Shown here: one piece after another, positions 29,101-41,329 of the stretch | Layout of the letters: each line of letters starts with the position of its first letter | How positions within the stretch are numbered: the first letter of the stretch is position 1 | Origin: Xiphias gladius | Taxonomy: Eukaryota; Chordata; Actinopteri; Istiophoriformes; Xiphiidae | Assembly (NCBI RefSeq): GCF_016859285.1 | Contig: NC_053400.1 | Coordinates: 18,200,546-18,264,545 of the forward strand | Direction of reading: 5' to 3' | DNA: 64,000 nucleotides | Notes under the pieces: model-generated | The model's database searches: none | What the model saw: the letters and a program-made list of their open reading frames with translations, nothing else | Told to the model about the DNA's origin: nothing | Position numbers and translations under genes: made by a program

Positions 29101-31083
29101 CAAATACCTTCTGTCTAATCCTTCATTATTAGGAGGAATAAGAAGTTTTGTATTCCTAAATTGGCTCTTTAGAGCTTTTTTAAGCATAATCCTCAATATA
29201 TTGATAAACATAAGGCCATGCACACAGCTGATCCAACCATCCTCAACAAAGAGTACATAATTCATTTTAGCCATGGCAGTTACCCTCTCTATTTTCTACA
29301 TTTACAATTAGCAGTTGAGAAATTTTGAAAAAAGTTTTTGGGAAGTGATTGAAATCAACAAGGACAGTGCTCACCATTGTCTCAAATCTCATAGCTTCCT
29401 GCTCGGCAATCTGTGCAGCTCTCTCTTTGTTCAGATATGCAGATTTCAGTTTTGACTCCAGTTCTCGAAGCTCCAGGCTGAAAAGATTTACATAGACGTT
29501 TAAAAATGAACGTAAGTAACGAAGAGACCAAAGCAGAGAAAGACTGTGCAAAAGCAAAAAGTGTTGCATTTGTATACTCACACAGAATATGCAGTAAGTC
29601 AAGGTAATGAAGTAAGTGAGCGTACCTGTTCTCTTTGATATACTGCCTCATTTTCTCTTCTCTTTGCTTCTCATAGTTTATGCGGGCTAGCTCTTTTGCC
29701 ATTCTTTCCTCTTGTTCAAGTTGCTTTTCCCTGTTTAATCTCTCCTCGTCTGCCTGCAAGTCAAATTTTATTTTGAATATCTGCATCTTTAGGTAAGGTA
29801 CAGTTGACATGATACAGCATAGTGTTAGGTAAAGCAATGTTTTCCAAAAAGGACCTCAAACCACCAGTGGCCCGCGGTTTTTACCTGTTTTATTGGTGAT
29901 TATCAATAAAACAGACAATAACCTATTACAGTTAAATTTACCCTACAATTGCTCCATGTTGCTGACAAAATAAGATGTTGCTTTAAAGGATAGATTATTG
30001 TCTTTTTTTTTCCCCAAGCAAAGATGAAATGGAAATTCAGTCTGATTATCCAATTATGATAATAAAGTTTGAGTCTACAGCACAAGAAATTTGTACTGTC
30101 AAAAGTAAACAGTGCATCTCTGTGGTACATTAGTTTCTCTATGTAACAATTAAATATCATTCCTCTAAAATAATCTGTATAACCTCTTTAATTGGTTCAT
30201 CACACCAGATTTATAAAAAACCTCACACACTTACCATTACTACCTCATGTCTTTGCACTACAATTATTCAGCAATGTACACAATTCATGTGTGCATATAT
30301 ATATATACAAATTTATATTTTATTGTACTTATGTTGTATGCTAATTTGTTTGTTTTATTTATCTTTTTTAATAGAATTTGTGTTTAGCATGAAATGAGAT
30401 AGAACTAAACTTAGTTGTTCAATCCCGTATAGTATAATGACATCAAAGCTAATGCTTAAATGTTCTTGAGGAGGGAAAATGGTCCATCATTATTCCCTGA
30501 AGCCTAACTTAATAGTTAAATAGCCTTTTTTGTCTGACCAGCAGTAAAAAAAACTAAAAAAAACAACCCAAAACTGTCATAGAAAACTACAAAAACTAGC
30601 AAATATTCACATTTGACAAGCTGGTTCTAGTCATTTTTGATGAATAAATTGAAAAAAACGGCTACCAATTACTTTTCTTTATATTCATCATTTCAGCTCC
30701 ACACTGTCTTGTACAACTAGCACTAACAGAGAGCAGACCTTGAGCAGAGCGCTCTCCATTTGCCTCTCCCGGAGCTCCTCCTGCACCTGTCGCAGGTGTC
30801 TCCTCCTCTCAAAGCTCTCCTCGTCCCGCAGACTGGCCTGCAGCTGCCGCTCCCTCTCCACACGCCCGGCCTCCTGCTGCCTCTGCTGCTCCTGACTCTG
30901 GCGCTGGGACGTTAACCTCTGCTGCCGGCTGTAGGCCCAGTTGCGACTCTGTCCCGGTGACAAAGACACAAGTAGAGACACTGAAAGCAGGTGAACAGTG
31001 ACAAGCTGATCCATATTAACAGCGTGGTAGCTGCTCTGCTTGAGGCTAACTCTAACTTCGGTTTGCCGACGAAGATTTACCAT
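26109..31083 (-). CDS. mns1: mns1, meiosis-specific nuclear structural protein 1, 10 coding exons
   Basis: Coiled-coil axonemal protein needed for sperm flagella and motile cilia; it works with the outer-dynein-arm docking complex. Coding exons in transcript order: 31081-31083, 30739-30948, 29626-29753, 29375-29477, 28707-28936, 28057-28273, 27837-27944, 26835-27092, 26315-26440, 26109-26219. Phases agree throughout and give 497 aa (human about 495). Family segments include KMRQYIKENSLELRELESKLK, NKERAAQIAEQEAM, VDEIVRKIYEEDRM, RRIMEFASHQQ, AFRKIMMAKFAEDDRIEQMNAQKRRMKQLEHKREVEKLIEER and HATKLLGYLPKGLL. Nearly the whole chain is charged Glu/Arg/Gln helix (trichohyalin/plectin-homology type). 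The first coding exon holds only the ATG, which is its last codon. This start is supported by total length and splice phase but is not proven. Confidence 0.94.
27408..27720. repeat. Dispersed GATTAATC-type repeat, copy 4
   Basis: Lies in an mns1 intron. It has terminal segments ttacaacgattac and gtaatcattacttgtagctcta and internal 'accaaacgattaat', matching the repeats near 9483 and 14394. Confidence 0.5.
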
Positions 31084-31263
31084 GTTTGTGGTGATTTTCG
31101 CCGATTCCAGCGATCTTAGCTTTATTCCTCCTAACTCTCTTATTTGTAAAAAACCTTGGATGAATGAACTTGAGGTGAGTTTCGATGCACAGCCGTCGTG
31201 AGCCGTCAATTAGCCGCAGTTAACGGGAGGCGTCGCTTGGTTTCCTCGGTTGTTTGGCGTTTC

Positions 31264-31277
31264 GTTGTCCTGGGAAC
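31264..31277. promoter_or_regulatory. mns1: X-box-like RFX site upstream of mns1
   Basis: GTTGTCCTGGGAAC fits the X-box consensus RYYNYY-N(1-3)-RRNRAC at every position. It lies about 180 bp upstream of the mns1 ATG in a CpG-richer stretch. mns1 is a ciliary gene of the kind normally controlled by RFX factors with FOXJ1. Function here is inferred. Confidence 0.55.
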
Positions 31278-31384
31278 GCCGCGTCACCGTACGCTCAGCC
31301 AATAAAAATGAGCGTTGACAATGACGTGAGGTCCGGGAAAAATCAAAATGAATATCCTTTACATCCACACCATAGATTGTGTGT

Positions 31385-31429
31385 ATAGAAATAGAAATGT
31401 ATCTATCTATAAATCTATATATATCTATA

Positions 31430-31460
<31 letters not shown>

Positions 31461-31500
31461 ATATGTGTGTGTGTGTGTATGTGTGTGTGAGTATATATAG
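31385..31500. repeat. Compound microsatellite (ATCT)n-(TA)n-(TG)n
   Basis: Runs of tatc/atct units pass into TA repeats and then TG repeats in the mns1-znf280d spacer. Confidence 0.9.
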
Positions 31501-31738
31501 TGGAGTAAAAAGTACAATTTCGCACTGTATATCGCAGTGAAGAAGAATTTTAAAATAGCATTAAAAAAAATAAAAAAATAAATGCTTACATTTCAGGTCA
31601 GACATTTTTTAGTAATAAGTATTCATAATATCCAAACATCTGAGCTCTCTGAAATTCATTGTTGACCTACAGGACCTTAATGTCTGGCTGTTTTAGAGAA
31701 CAACGTTAAGAGAAAAGACACGTCTCTTGTATTAAAGA

Positions 31739-31744
31739 TTTATT
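31739..31744 (-). terminator. znf280d: Candidate polyadenylation signal of znf280d
   Basis: AATAAA on the minus strand about 1.7 kb below the znf280d stop. It would give a long 3' UTR filling most of 31740-33479, a stretch with no other supported gene. Confidence 0.4.
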
Positions 31745-33479
31745 TACATAACAAACAACAGAAAAACATGGATCTAAACCCAGTAGTTTATAGATCTCTG
31801 AGGAAAATGTGTCCTAAGTGGAACACCATATATCTTTAGAGGAATGTATTGAAAACAGACTCAGGGGGTTAACATTTACAGTGCCATCATAGACGTAGGT
31901 GCATTTATAGACTTGCTCTACAGATACTGTATATACAAGTGAAAACCCTTTTTAAAAACCAATGACATGACCAATGACTTCAGACATTTTAAGCCAAACT
32001 AAGTAAACAAATTGCATTGTATAAATCCTTCCCAGAGCCATAGGGAATTTGCCTTTTTTCAGTAAATGCAAAATAAAATGCAACTTAAGCAACCAGCAGC
32101 TGCAACATAAACACTGGTTGACATGCCATGCTGAATACCTGCGCCCAACATAACGTGTACATATTTCTTTTCCACCTGGCACCAGTTAAAAGTAAGACGA
32201 TAAAAGTCCTCAAATAGTTGTGGTCATTTTCCACCTTATGCCGCCTTCCACTGCTTAATTCTTCTGTCTTTTGGCCTTGGCCACACAAAGTTGACATTCC
32301 GTTCCTTAAGGAATAAAATGTGATGCTAATTTTTTTTATACATGTACTACTGTATTTCTTAATGGTTTAAAGAAACTTTCTATGCGCCGAGATAGAAGTT
32401 ACTCTGATACATTCACACCTAATTTCTTAATAATATACCTGTTCCACATCTATTATAGACCAATATTTCTGCCACAAATCAGGAATTTTCTGTAAATAAC
32501 GTATACATTTCAGTGATAATTTATGTTTTTTTTGTTGGTATAATAACCTCAAATTCAATATAAACGGAGCAGCTTTGTGATTACATCTCGAAAATTAATT
32601 TACACATTATACAATGATAGATTAACAAATTAAAGGATGATAAAAATCTAAAACAAACATCATCTTAATCCAAATCAAGTTAGCAGTGCAAAATAGTCTT
32701 TGATAGAAATGGGGCTCAAACTGCTTAAACAAAATTGAATCAAAGGCAAAATTACATTATTTTCTATGTGTACTTTTACGGGGACTACATGGAGACTTTA
32801 AATAACATCAGTAAATCATCAGAGAGAACGTCAGTATGTATATTTTTTGCCACTGAGTGTGTTTTTCAAAAAAATCTGGTTTAGTTTTAGAGTCAGATCG
32901 TTGACAAAATAATGTCTTCATCTTTTTCAGTAAAGCAAATCAAAAGTTGACACTGGGGATCAGGAGCAGAGCTAAATACTGTCCCTCCTTATGGCAGATG
33001 GGGTTTCCTTAAGGATAACATCAACCACTTTTTGAAACGTTTTAGAAATACAAAGTGAGCCACAGTCATTTAAGTCAAATCCACAACTGAAAATGCTTGA
33101 ATCAGTCAAGATGCAGAGTAATGATTTCTGATTTTTGCAAATGTTCTAACTAGATAGTTTATAGGGCAAATAGGATTGTACGGGATGCATTTTTATCTAT
33201 AAATACAAAGATACTTTCCATATATTTAGGTGATGAAAGTGTGACAGAAAAAAAAAAATCTGATAAAATACTTTTTTCAGTTGTTGAAAATGACCTGCCA
33301 AACACAGGGGTCATGAGTAGTAGCAGCAGCAAATACCAGCAGCCAAAGCAACATCATCATATAATTGGTATTTGTAAAAGAAATTACAATGCAGAGCATG
33401 GCTGATGAAGCAGTTATTTTTGATTCATAACTGTGCAGACCTCTGTTTGTCATGTGCACTGTTTAGTTGATGTACAGGT
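31745..33479 (-). other. znf280d: Probable znf280d 3' UTR, no other gene
   Basis: AT-rich stretch between the znf280d stop codon and the candidate poly(A) signal. No ORF with homology or convincing splice sites was seen. Its assignment as 3' UTR is an inference from position. Confidence 0.4.
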
Positions 33480-36400
33480 TCATTCAGATTTTGTCTGCTG
33501 TTCCCTAGTCTCATGCTCATGGACAATCCCAGAGACCGGGAGCTGCTCCCTGACATCTGTGCTCTGTGAGTTACCCATTGACTCATCACCGAGATCTAAA
33601 ACCCCATCTGATCTACAGGAAGACGATAAAGCAGGCAGCAACAACTGCTTTAATTCTCCTTTAAAGGAACCTTCATTGACGCTTACTTCTGTGGAAACCT
33701 TTTCCTCATCACCTGCTGATTCTGGTTGATCAACAGTAGCAGCAGTAGCACTGCCAGATGTGACACTTTCGACTAGTTTCAAGTCCATTTCCTTTGGTCT
33801 TTGAGCAGGTGCTGACGTCAAGAGGTACAAGACTTTTGCTGGCTGCCCCAGGACGAGATGCCTGCATGCAAAGAAGAGGGCAGCATTACAGAAGCAGATT
33901 TCAGGTTAACATGCAGCCTTTAGCCACAGGCTCTTATTACCAAACACTGTTAACAAATGTTAAGCAAGGTTTAATATTTAAAAGCAGTCATGGAAATTTG
34001 TGAACAGCTACTCTGTACCTGGGAATGGAAACCTGACATGCCAATTTATTGGGACTGGATTCTTTTGGTACCTTGTAACGAGGAGTGCGGAAGAGAGAGC
34101 AGGCAGGTCGGAGTGGGTGAAGGAGACCATCATGGGTGATTCATGACAGAATGGTAAGAGCAAGAGTGAAATGGAAGGTTTACAAGATGGTAGTGAGACG
34201 AGCTAAGTTGTATGGTTTGGAGAGGGGGCCATGACGAGAAGACTGGTGGCGGAGCTGGAGTTGGCAGAGGTAAAAATGCTGTAATGATGATGTAAAGATT
34301 TTCGCTGGGAGCGACGAGGATGGACGGGATTAGGAATGAGCATATTAGAAGGACAGCTCAGGTTGGACGGTTTGCAGACAAAACAAGAGAGTTGAGATTG
34401 AGACAGTTTGGACATGGGCGGAGGAGAGATGGTGGATATATACGGGAGAACGATGCTGAAGATGAAAAGCTGCCAGGCAAGAGGAAAAGACGAAGGTCAA
34501 AAGGAGGTTTATGGACATGGTGAGAGAGGACATGCGGGCGGTTGGCGTGGCAGAGGAAGATGCAGAGGACAGGAGGAGATGGAAAGGCATGATCCGCTGT
34601 GGCGACCCCTGACAGGAGCAGCCAAAGGAAGAAATAGAAGAAGATTCATTTGGTACCTTAAAGGGGCACTCCAAAAATTTTACACATGAAGGTCAGTTTA
34701 CTAGTCACGGGGAACCTATAAAAACAGTTGTATAATGTTGTCAAGTCTAAGCAAATAACATAACTTGTGTTTGTGGCACTTTACCTTTCTTTATTTACCT
34801 TTTCTTAATCTGTCTGTTGTAGAAACTTCAACTTTGTGGAAGTGTGACGCTAAATCACTGGAGTACCCCATTAAGAATTTAGTAAATGTTTATTTTGTCC
34901 TCTACTTTGTCAAGTATTTTTCTTAGAGGTTAAAGATAAATGAGTGACAAGATGTAATGTGGGTAGTAGTTTCTACTCACACTTGATCTTTGGCTTTGAT
35001 ATCTGCTGGGTTAAACACAAGAGACAGCCTTTTCAAGAAACTGGTACCACTAAATACTAGCCATGACTCAGGTGGTACTAGAGTAAAAAAACAAAACAAA
35101 AAAACAGCAACACAAAAAACAAAAAAAACAAACAACCAACCAAAAAAACCCACATACCTTTCTCCTGAATAACTTTGCATATGTGATTCGGTCGATCGGT
35201 TAAATGTTTGGTCATCAGGTCACCACCTGATGCATCAACGAGGAGGTCACAGTTGAGACAGACCAGGGTTAATCTGAGGAAAAACAAAAACAAAAATAAT
35301 TTTCTGACAGAAAAAACACTGTATTCTGTGTTGTGCAAAATATAAGTTATGATGCATACTTACTTTAATGTAGATGAAATTTTCTTATGATCCATTTTCA
35401 AAAATCTATTTTTGGTGATGGTACTATGAAATCTAACAGAGGCCAAAGAAAGATTTGTCACAAGATTTGTCAGATAAATACATCAGACCTAAAACGAAGC
35501 ACCACAAATACTGATTCAATTACAATTTTTACTCACCTTATCATATGATTCCCAATGGAAACTTTGCAACTTGTCCGATATTTGCAGGCGCCACAATTCG
35601 AAACCATTGGGAAATGAGAAAAGAAGTGGTCAACTTGTGTGTTGCACTCGATGCACGTGAAACGCCCTCCGTTGACTCTGAAAATTGGAAATGTTAGAAA
35701 AAGAGCACAAAACACAAAGTTCCATCATACAGTTTGAAATTACGCCTTGGTTTAAACATTTGAGAGACTCTCCCTTCAGGAGTCCGGTCAGATTTCAAGA
35801 TACTGTAAAGAATCAAGGATTTGAATTTTTGTTGTTAGGATGTAATTTACTTCAACTACAACAATCTGACTATCCCTTTGATCATTTGTAGTTGCAGCAC
35901 AAATCATCAGTCTGTATTAGCACAGAAATGTGTTAAGGTTTTCATAAAAATGAAATGAGTAATTGTTGTAATGTCTCCGACTACAGTGTGAAAAAGATCA
36001 GTTAACAACCTGAGATTCCGGAGTGCCAGGTTGTGCTTGGTAGTTCGACCTTCTTGCTTCTTGCTCTGAGTCGTCTTAGGTTTTCCCGCTCCAGAGACAT
36101 TCGATTTAGACTTGGATACATTGACTGGAGGTTTGGTTTTCTGACTGATTCTTAGTGTGTCTGGACTGATGGTAAAGCTCGATCTGTCAGGGGAGATCGG
36201 CACTACGGGCGTCTTTCCTGTGAGGGAGGCTCGAATGGTCACCTGGAAAGAAAACATAATATGTATTAACTCTGCATTTAATTTGTACTAATCTAAGAAT
36301 AGCTAAAACAAAGGTCTAAAATAAGTGATGTACGATCTTATGTCGTGTCAGACCTTTGTACCCGGAGGAAGGCCCTCCAGGGCTTTAGGTTTTCTGAAAG

Positions 36401-39400
36401 TCTTGTGGACATGAGTCCTGTGCTCCAATTTCTCCTTGTAGGTGAGGAAATTCAGTCTGCACTTTCCACAACGATGGATCCCTTTTTTCTGAAACAGAAG
36501 AAACATCACAGTGTAGAAACACAAAAACGCAATTAATAAGCAGTGAGAGAAGAGGCTAATTTCTAAGATGCTTCATTTGGATTCACGGAAAAAGTATAAC
36601 GAGTATGAAAGAATCGAGTTTCATTTCTATTAATAGATGACCAATTAATTTTCTTTGGTTCCATCTCTACCATATGTATTGCTCCTTTAGGGCTGGTAGA
36701 GAGAAGGAGGTTTTTATGTGTTACAGAATTATGCCGGGCAGACAACCAAACCAATCCAACCTTGGAGTTGGAGCTACAAGTACAAACCAAAAGTGTGTTC
36801 AAACTCTTGCAAATATTCTTTATGATCTATGATCTTAAGAATTTACAGAATCCGTAGACTATTACAAAAGCACATTGCTCTGTGACACATGTGACATGAC
36901 ACAAGGTTTTCCTGGCTTTACAGCAGACTGGATGAAATGCAGCATCCTACCTGATGTTTCATGTAATGTTGCATGTACATGTGACTACTTCTAAGAACTT
37001 TGAGACAGAAGGGACAGAGCAGGTCTTTTGTGTTTTCATGGACACTTCGGAAATGTGTCTCCACATCTGAGAAGAAAGAGGACCTGTAATTGCACACCTG
37101 TGGAAACAATAAAACAGAATTTCCGTGTTAGTAAATGTTTCCCTTGAAATTTTAAACCAAACCACAACTCAGTAACAAGCAACAGACCTGGCAGACATAA
37201 GGCATTTCCCCGGGCTTGTGGTTATCCTTCATGTGTTCCAGGAGCACTTGCTCTGACTCAAACGCCAGCTCACATATCTTGCAATTGGCTGAAAAAGGAA
37301 AGAGACGAAAATGAAAAATGGCCACTAAGTGTCTGACTTTACTGTCCTGTCTAAACCTCAAGCTGTGCAGATCATTATGTTTTACTTGAGGATTCGATCG
37401 GGCTGTGAGCACTCTCGATGTGGCACTGCAGCTGGAACGGAGTCATATACTGTCGGTAGCAATGCTGGCAGGTTGTGTGGCTTTCCCAGCTCTCACTGTT
37501 CTGCTTTTCCAGCTCCAGGTGGTGTTTCATATGGTTCATGAACCTGCATGGCAGGGTGGACACGGACACGGACACAGACACACACACACACACACAGCAC
37601 AGAAACGTCACGTAACCCTTTAATACATAGGAGCTGACAAGTAATCAGCCAGCTTATTTCTGTAGTAAGGCACAGCAGATATATCTGTGTGACATGAGGA
37701 GCTGAAACAACTGATTAACAGGGGGCTGTTAACAGCTCAGTTTATAAAGTAAGAAAGGTGAAATAAGAGTAGATACAAAACAAAACAAAAACCCGAACTT
37801 GTGGGCTCATAATCTACATATGCAGGAAATTTGCAGTGATTTGAGGAATATTCCAGTTTCCAAAAGACAAACAAGAGACATTAAAACAAAAGCAATGTCA
37901 AGTAGTGGGGAAGAAAAAATAAAAATAAATAATAATTAAATATTCACAGGCTGTGTGCATGTAGCGGTTATCATCCGGGTCCCAAAGGAGTTTAAAGACA
38001 AATGAAGTATTCTCCTTGCACCTCGGTTTCTAAGCATGTATAATGGCCGTTAAAATATCAGCAATTAAGCTCAGATTTTTGTTTTGCCTAATGATGCAGT
38101 GCTCCGACGTTGCAGCAAGCACCTCCACAGATACTTGCCACTCCTGCCCTGACCAGGCACGGCCCATTTTTCAGTCTGTGCATTCTGCTACCTCAGCTCC
38201 CCTAATAGAAATTTTAATGTGGATGAACTATGACCTCAACTGTGAGCAACAGAGTGCGGTTGCAGTACAAATGTGTTTCCCCATTAAAAGCAGCTTACAG
38301 AAGCTTTTTTTTTGCAATGTTCTGAAGCAAAGTTATTTAATCAAAGGAGCAGTTTTTACACCAAACTAGCAGTCATTTTTCATCTTTAGGCCCAAGAGGG
38401 AAAACGGTCTGATACTGTCATCCATCTGAGAGGAAAACTGCAGTGAGCACCAAAGAAGATGTCCACTCCTTCTTCACTGACACTGGACAGATAACTTTTT
38501 CTCATGTCTTTCAAGTCCCAGTCTCACATTGCAGATTAAATGTGTGGAAGTGCTTACAAACAACACAAGTACACACAAACATCATAACAGCTTTAAATTC
38601 ATGGTAACTGACCACTGTTATTAAGTAATTGATTCAAATGCTTAGACCTAGGACCATGTGAAAACAATGTGACAGTGTGAAAGGGTCCGCTGGTCGTCAT
38701 GAACCTTCAGCAGAGAAAATTATCACCTGAATCTGCCGCCCCCTTCGCCTTTACAGAGCTTCATAGCAAGTTTCACCTGAGTGTTTTTGCTGTCTGGCCC
38801 CAACTTCACTGCTCTGGCACACTCTCGCCGCTCTTACTGCGATCTTTTTCAGCTGCAGCAGGCAGCTGTTTTTAGAGAAAAAGCTTTAAGAGAACCCGCT
38901 GTACACTAGCTGCTCAGCAACATGGTGAAGCATTTCGCAGCTAAAGAGCCAGATATTTCCCTCAGGAGTTGGCAGGAGAGCAAAAACAGGGCTAAAAGGG
39001 AAGTGAATATTGGACTTACATTTGTCAGGTAGCGAGAAAACACAACTCCAAATGAATGATAATGTTGCGGCATAACAACATTCAGAGCTGCACTGTGCCC
39101 TTGCTGATTTTATATTTTCAGCTGACAGAGTATACTTATGAGGGGAAGAAATGGATTATTACCCTGTTATTTTACAGGGGCAAGAAAAACATAATCATAC
39201 CTGATATTGTTCTTGAGGACTTTTAGACAGCTCTGGCACTTGAAAGTTGTGTTGGTCTTCTGCACCTCCTTCTTGTTCCCATCTCCCTCAAACCGGCCGT
39301 AGTAAAAATCTGAGACCAGCATGATGCGCTTGTTTGCACCCATGTTCAGAGCTGATGGAGCTGTACTTTCAGCATTTGTACAGCAACTCTGAAATAACGA

Positions 39401-41329
39401 GACTTTTTACATGAATGCCAACTTCCTATTTATGTCTGATTCATTTAAGCAACAAATCAGACATTAAAGCAAAGATGAAAACACATTAAGAGCATTTTAC
39501 CCAGAAAGTGTTGATCTCTGGGTGCAAATTTTTATGTTGTTTGTTTTCAAAAATATTTTATGGCTGTGTTATGCTATGCTTTCATGTTTCCACTCATGGA
39601 CTAGATTCCACAGGAGGTTTACTCACCATCATATGAAATTTCAGGGCTTCCTGTGTAAGGAATTCTTCTTGACAATTGGTGCACTTTTTCTTTATGATCC
39701 CATTTTCCACTCTCACAGTTACTTTTGCCGGCCCTAAAGAAAACCAGTTAGATGTTACAAATAACTAGATATTAAAACACAAGAGAACTTAGATTAGGTT
39801 CAGGCTTAGTTTCCAGTAATAAGAGTATAAAACAGTGTCAAAAAAAATCCCTCTGGTAACAGACACTTACCTAAGTCAAGCTTTGCTCTTTTTGCCACAC
39901 TGTCTGTTTCCTGTGGTAGCAATCCTCGTTTGACTGCGCTTTGATCTGTATGAAATCCAAGAAAACCCATTTACATTTTAGTCATTGTCAGCTCGTTTAG
40001 CTGCAAGCATGGTAAAATACCGTTAAATCTAAGAAAACTACCTCTATTGGTGCTACTGAAGGTCTGAAGAGATTGGGAGTTTGGTCGTATAGGTTGCAGC
40101 TGATTAGATTGTGTTGAATACACAGCAGGGCTCTGGACATTAGACAACGTCACGACGTTGTTGCTGATTTGTTGCACCTGAGGCCTGTGGACGGCACCAG
40201 GTATTACTGTGCCTGGACTGACCTGCTGAAAAAGCTGCTGCTGTCCAGCTGAACAACAGAGGACACAAACTCTTAAGACAAACTTGGCATTATCACATTA
40301 AAACTATAAAAGCCTTTGATGAAGCTTATTGTATTACATCACCAAATCGCTGATAAGAGGGGAAAGAGGATTTACTCCTCAGAACTGTATTATAATCGGG
40401 TTTACCTGGTACAATTGTAAATGATGTCCCAGGTGGGTACTGTCTCCCAAGAGAGGCAATGAACTCACTGTTGTTTGCTAATTGTGGAGAAGTGACAATA
40501 AAGCCCTGCAAAGAAGTTTGAATCCATAATTCAACATAGGAGTACTTCATGCATCAACTGGATAAATTTACATAACATGAAAAGCTGTTTACTCCATACA
40601 AAACAAAATCACAACAAACAAATAGTTGTCCTTTTTTCAAATTATTTGGAAAAATAATTAAACAATACCTGGTTATTGACAATAACAGGCTGCGGAGTAA
40701 CTGTAGTCAGATTGGGTGCTGCAGTATTCACTGCATTTCCCACCATATTCAGTGGCAACATTATTGGTGAGGAGCCCATGGCAGGCTGGGGAGCAGGACG
40801 CTTTATTTCTTGTATCCCTGCACTGTTCCTCTGAGGAGGTGGAGGGTTAGGCTTACCATCCTTTTGGTTATTAGCTGTAAGAACATACAAAAGGACCAAA
40901 GTAAGCGCTTCAACAGGCTACTTTGTCTCCTGAAGTAAATAAACCTAAACAAACTGTAAGCAGAGATTAGGTGCAACCTGCAGGAGGACAAGTGAACAAA
41001 ATGTAATATTAATTTTAAACAGCTATAGTAAATATCAATTTGATTATAAACTATCAATGTTAAACTGTTCTATGCCAAATATTAAACAGCAGATGGTGAT
41101 TCTGCGCTACACATTTCATATTATCGTTTGCACTTGTTGGGCTTAAACATCAACAAAATTAGGTTTTTAAATGCTGACATTCATAAATTTTAAAAATGTG
41201 AAATGACATACAGAGCACTCCAACGAAAATGGGTTCATCATCATCATCCTCTATCAAGTGAACTTCAGGAACTTGTTTCTGCCAAGGCTCCAGCTCCTCC
41301 TCGACACATTCCATAAAGAGTTCAGACAT
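33480..41329 (-). CDS. znf280d: znf280d, zinc finger protein 280D (suppressor of hairy wing homolog type), 17 coding exons
   Basis: Nuclear C2H2 zinc-finger protein. Coding exons in transcript order: 41212-41329, 40669-40874, 40406-40505, 40042-40248, 39871-39945, 39627-39733, 39201-39388, 37386-37543, 37188-37288, 36951-37097, 36354-36488, 36010-36242, 35537-35677, 35364-35432, 35158-35273, 34981-35077, 33480-33861. The joined frame gives 859 aa (human about 979). The N-terminus [17 protein letters not shown]...[10 protein letters not shown] and exons 2-4 form the ZNF280-family N-terminal domain of unknown function. C2H2 fingers run from about residue 240 to 500, including [45 protein letters not shown] and [15 protein letters not shown]. 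Two atypical Cys-rich modules follow (CIECNTQ...[10 protein letters not shown] and [11 protein letters not shown]). The C-terminal exon is acidic and variable. The ATG exon is preceded by an AG acceptor, so a non-coding 5' exon lies upstream. Confidence 0.94.
34078..34646 (+). mobile_element. LINE (RTE-like) 3' fragment in a znf280d intron
   Basis: Degenerate C-terminal reverse-transcriptase tail with recognisable pieces: [43 protein letters not shown] and [10 protein letters not shown]. It ends with the very common fish 3' end 'ccgctgtggcgacccctgac...gaagaag'. 5'-truncated with frameshifts, inside the last znf280d intron on the opposite strand. Confidence 0.8.
37575..37602. repeat. (CA)n microsatellite
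   Basis: Short CA repeat just upstream of a znf280d acceptor, running into the tract before exon 8. Confidence 0.8.
38040..39190. other. znf280d intron 7, no gene seen
   Basis: AT-rich intron. The stretch at about 38705-39080 resembles a segment in rfx7 intron 4 (7380-7640): 'cagctgttttcagcaaaaagct' against 'cagctgtttttagagaaaaagct', and 'gaatattagacttaca' against 'gaatattggacttaca'. This points to an old dispersed repeat. No coding potential. Confidence 0.45.
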
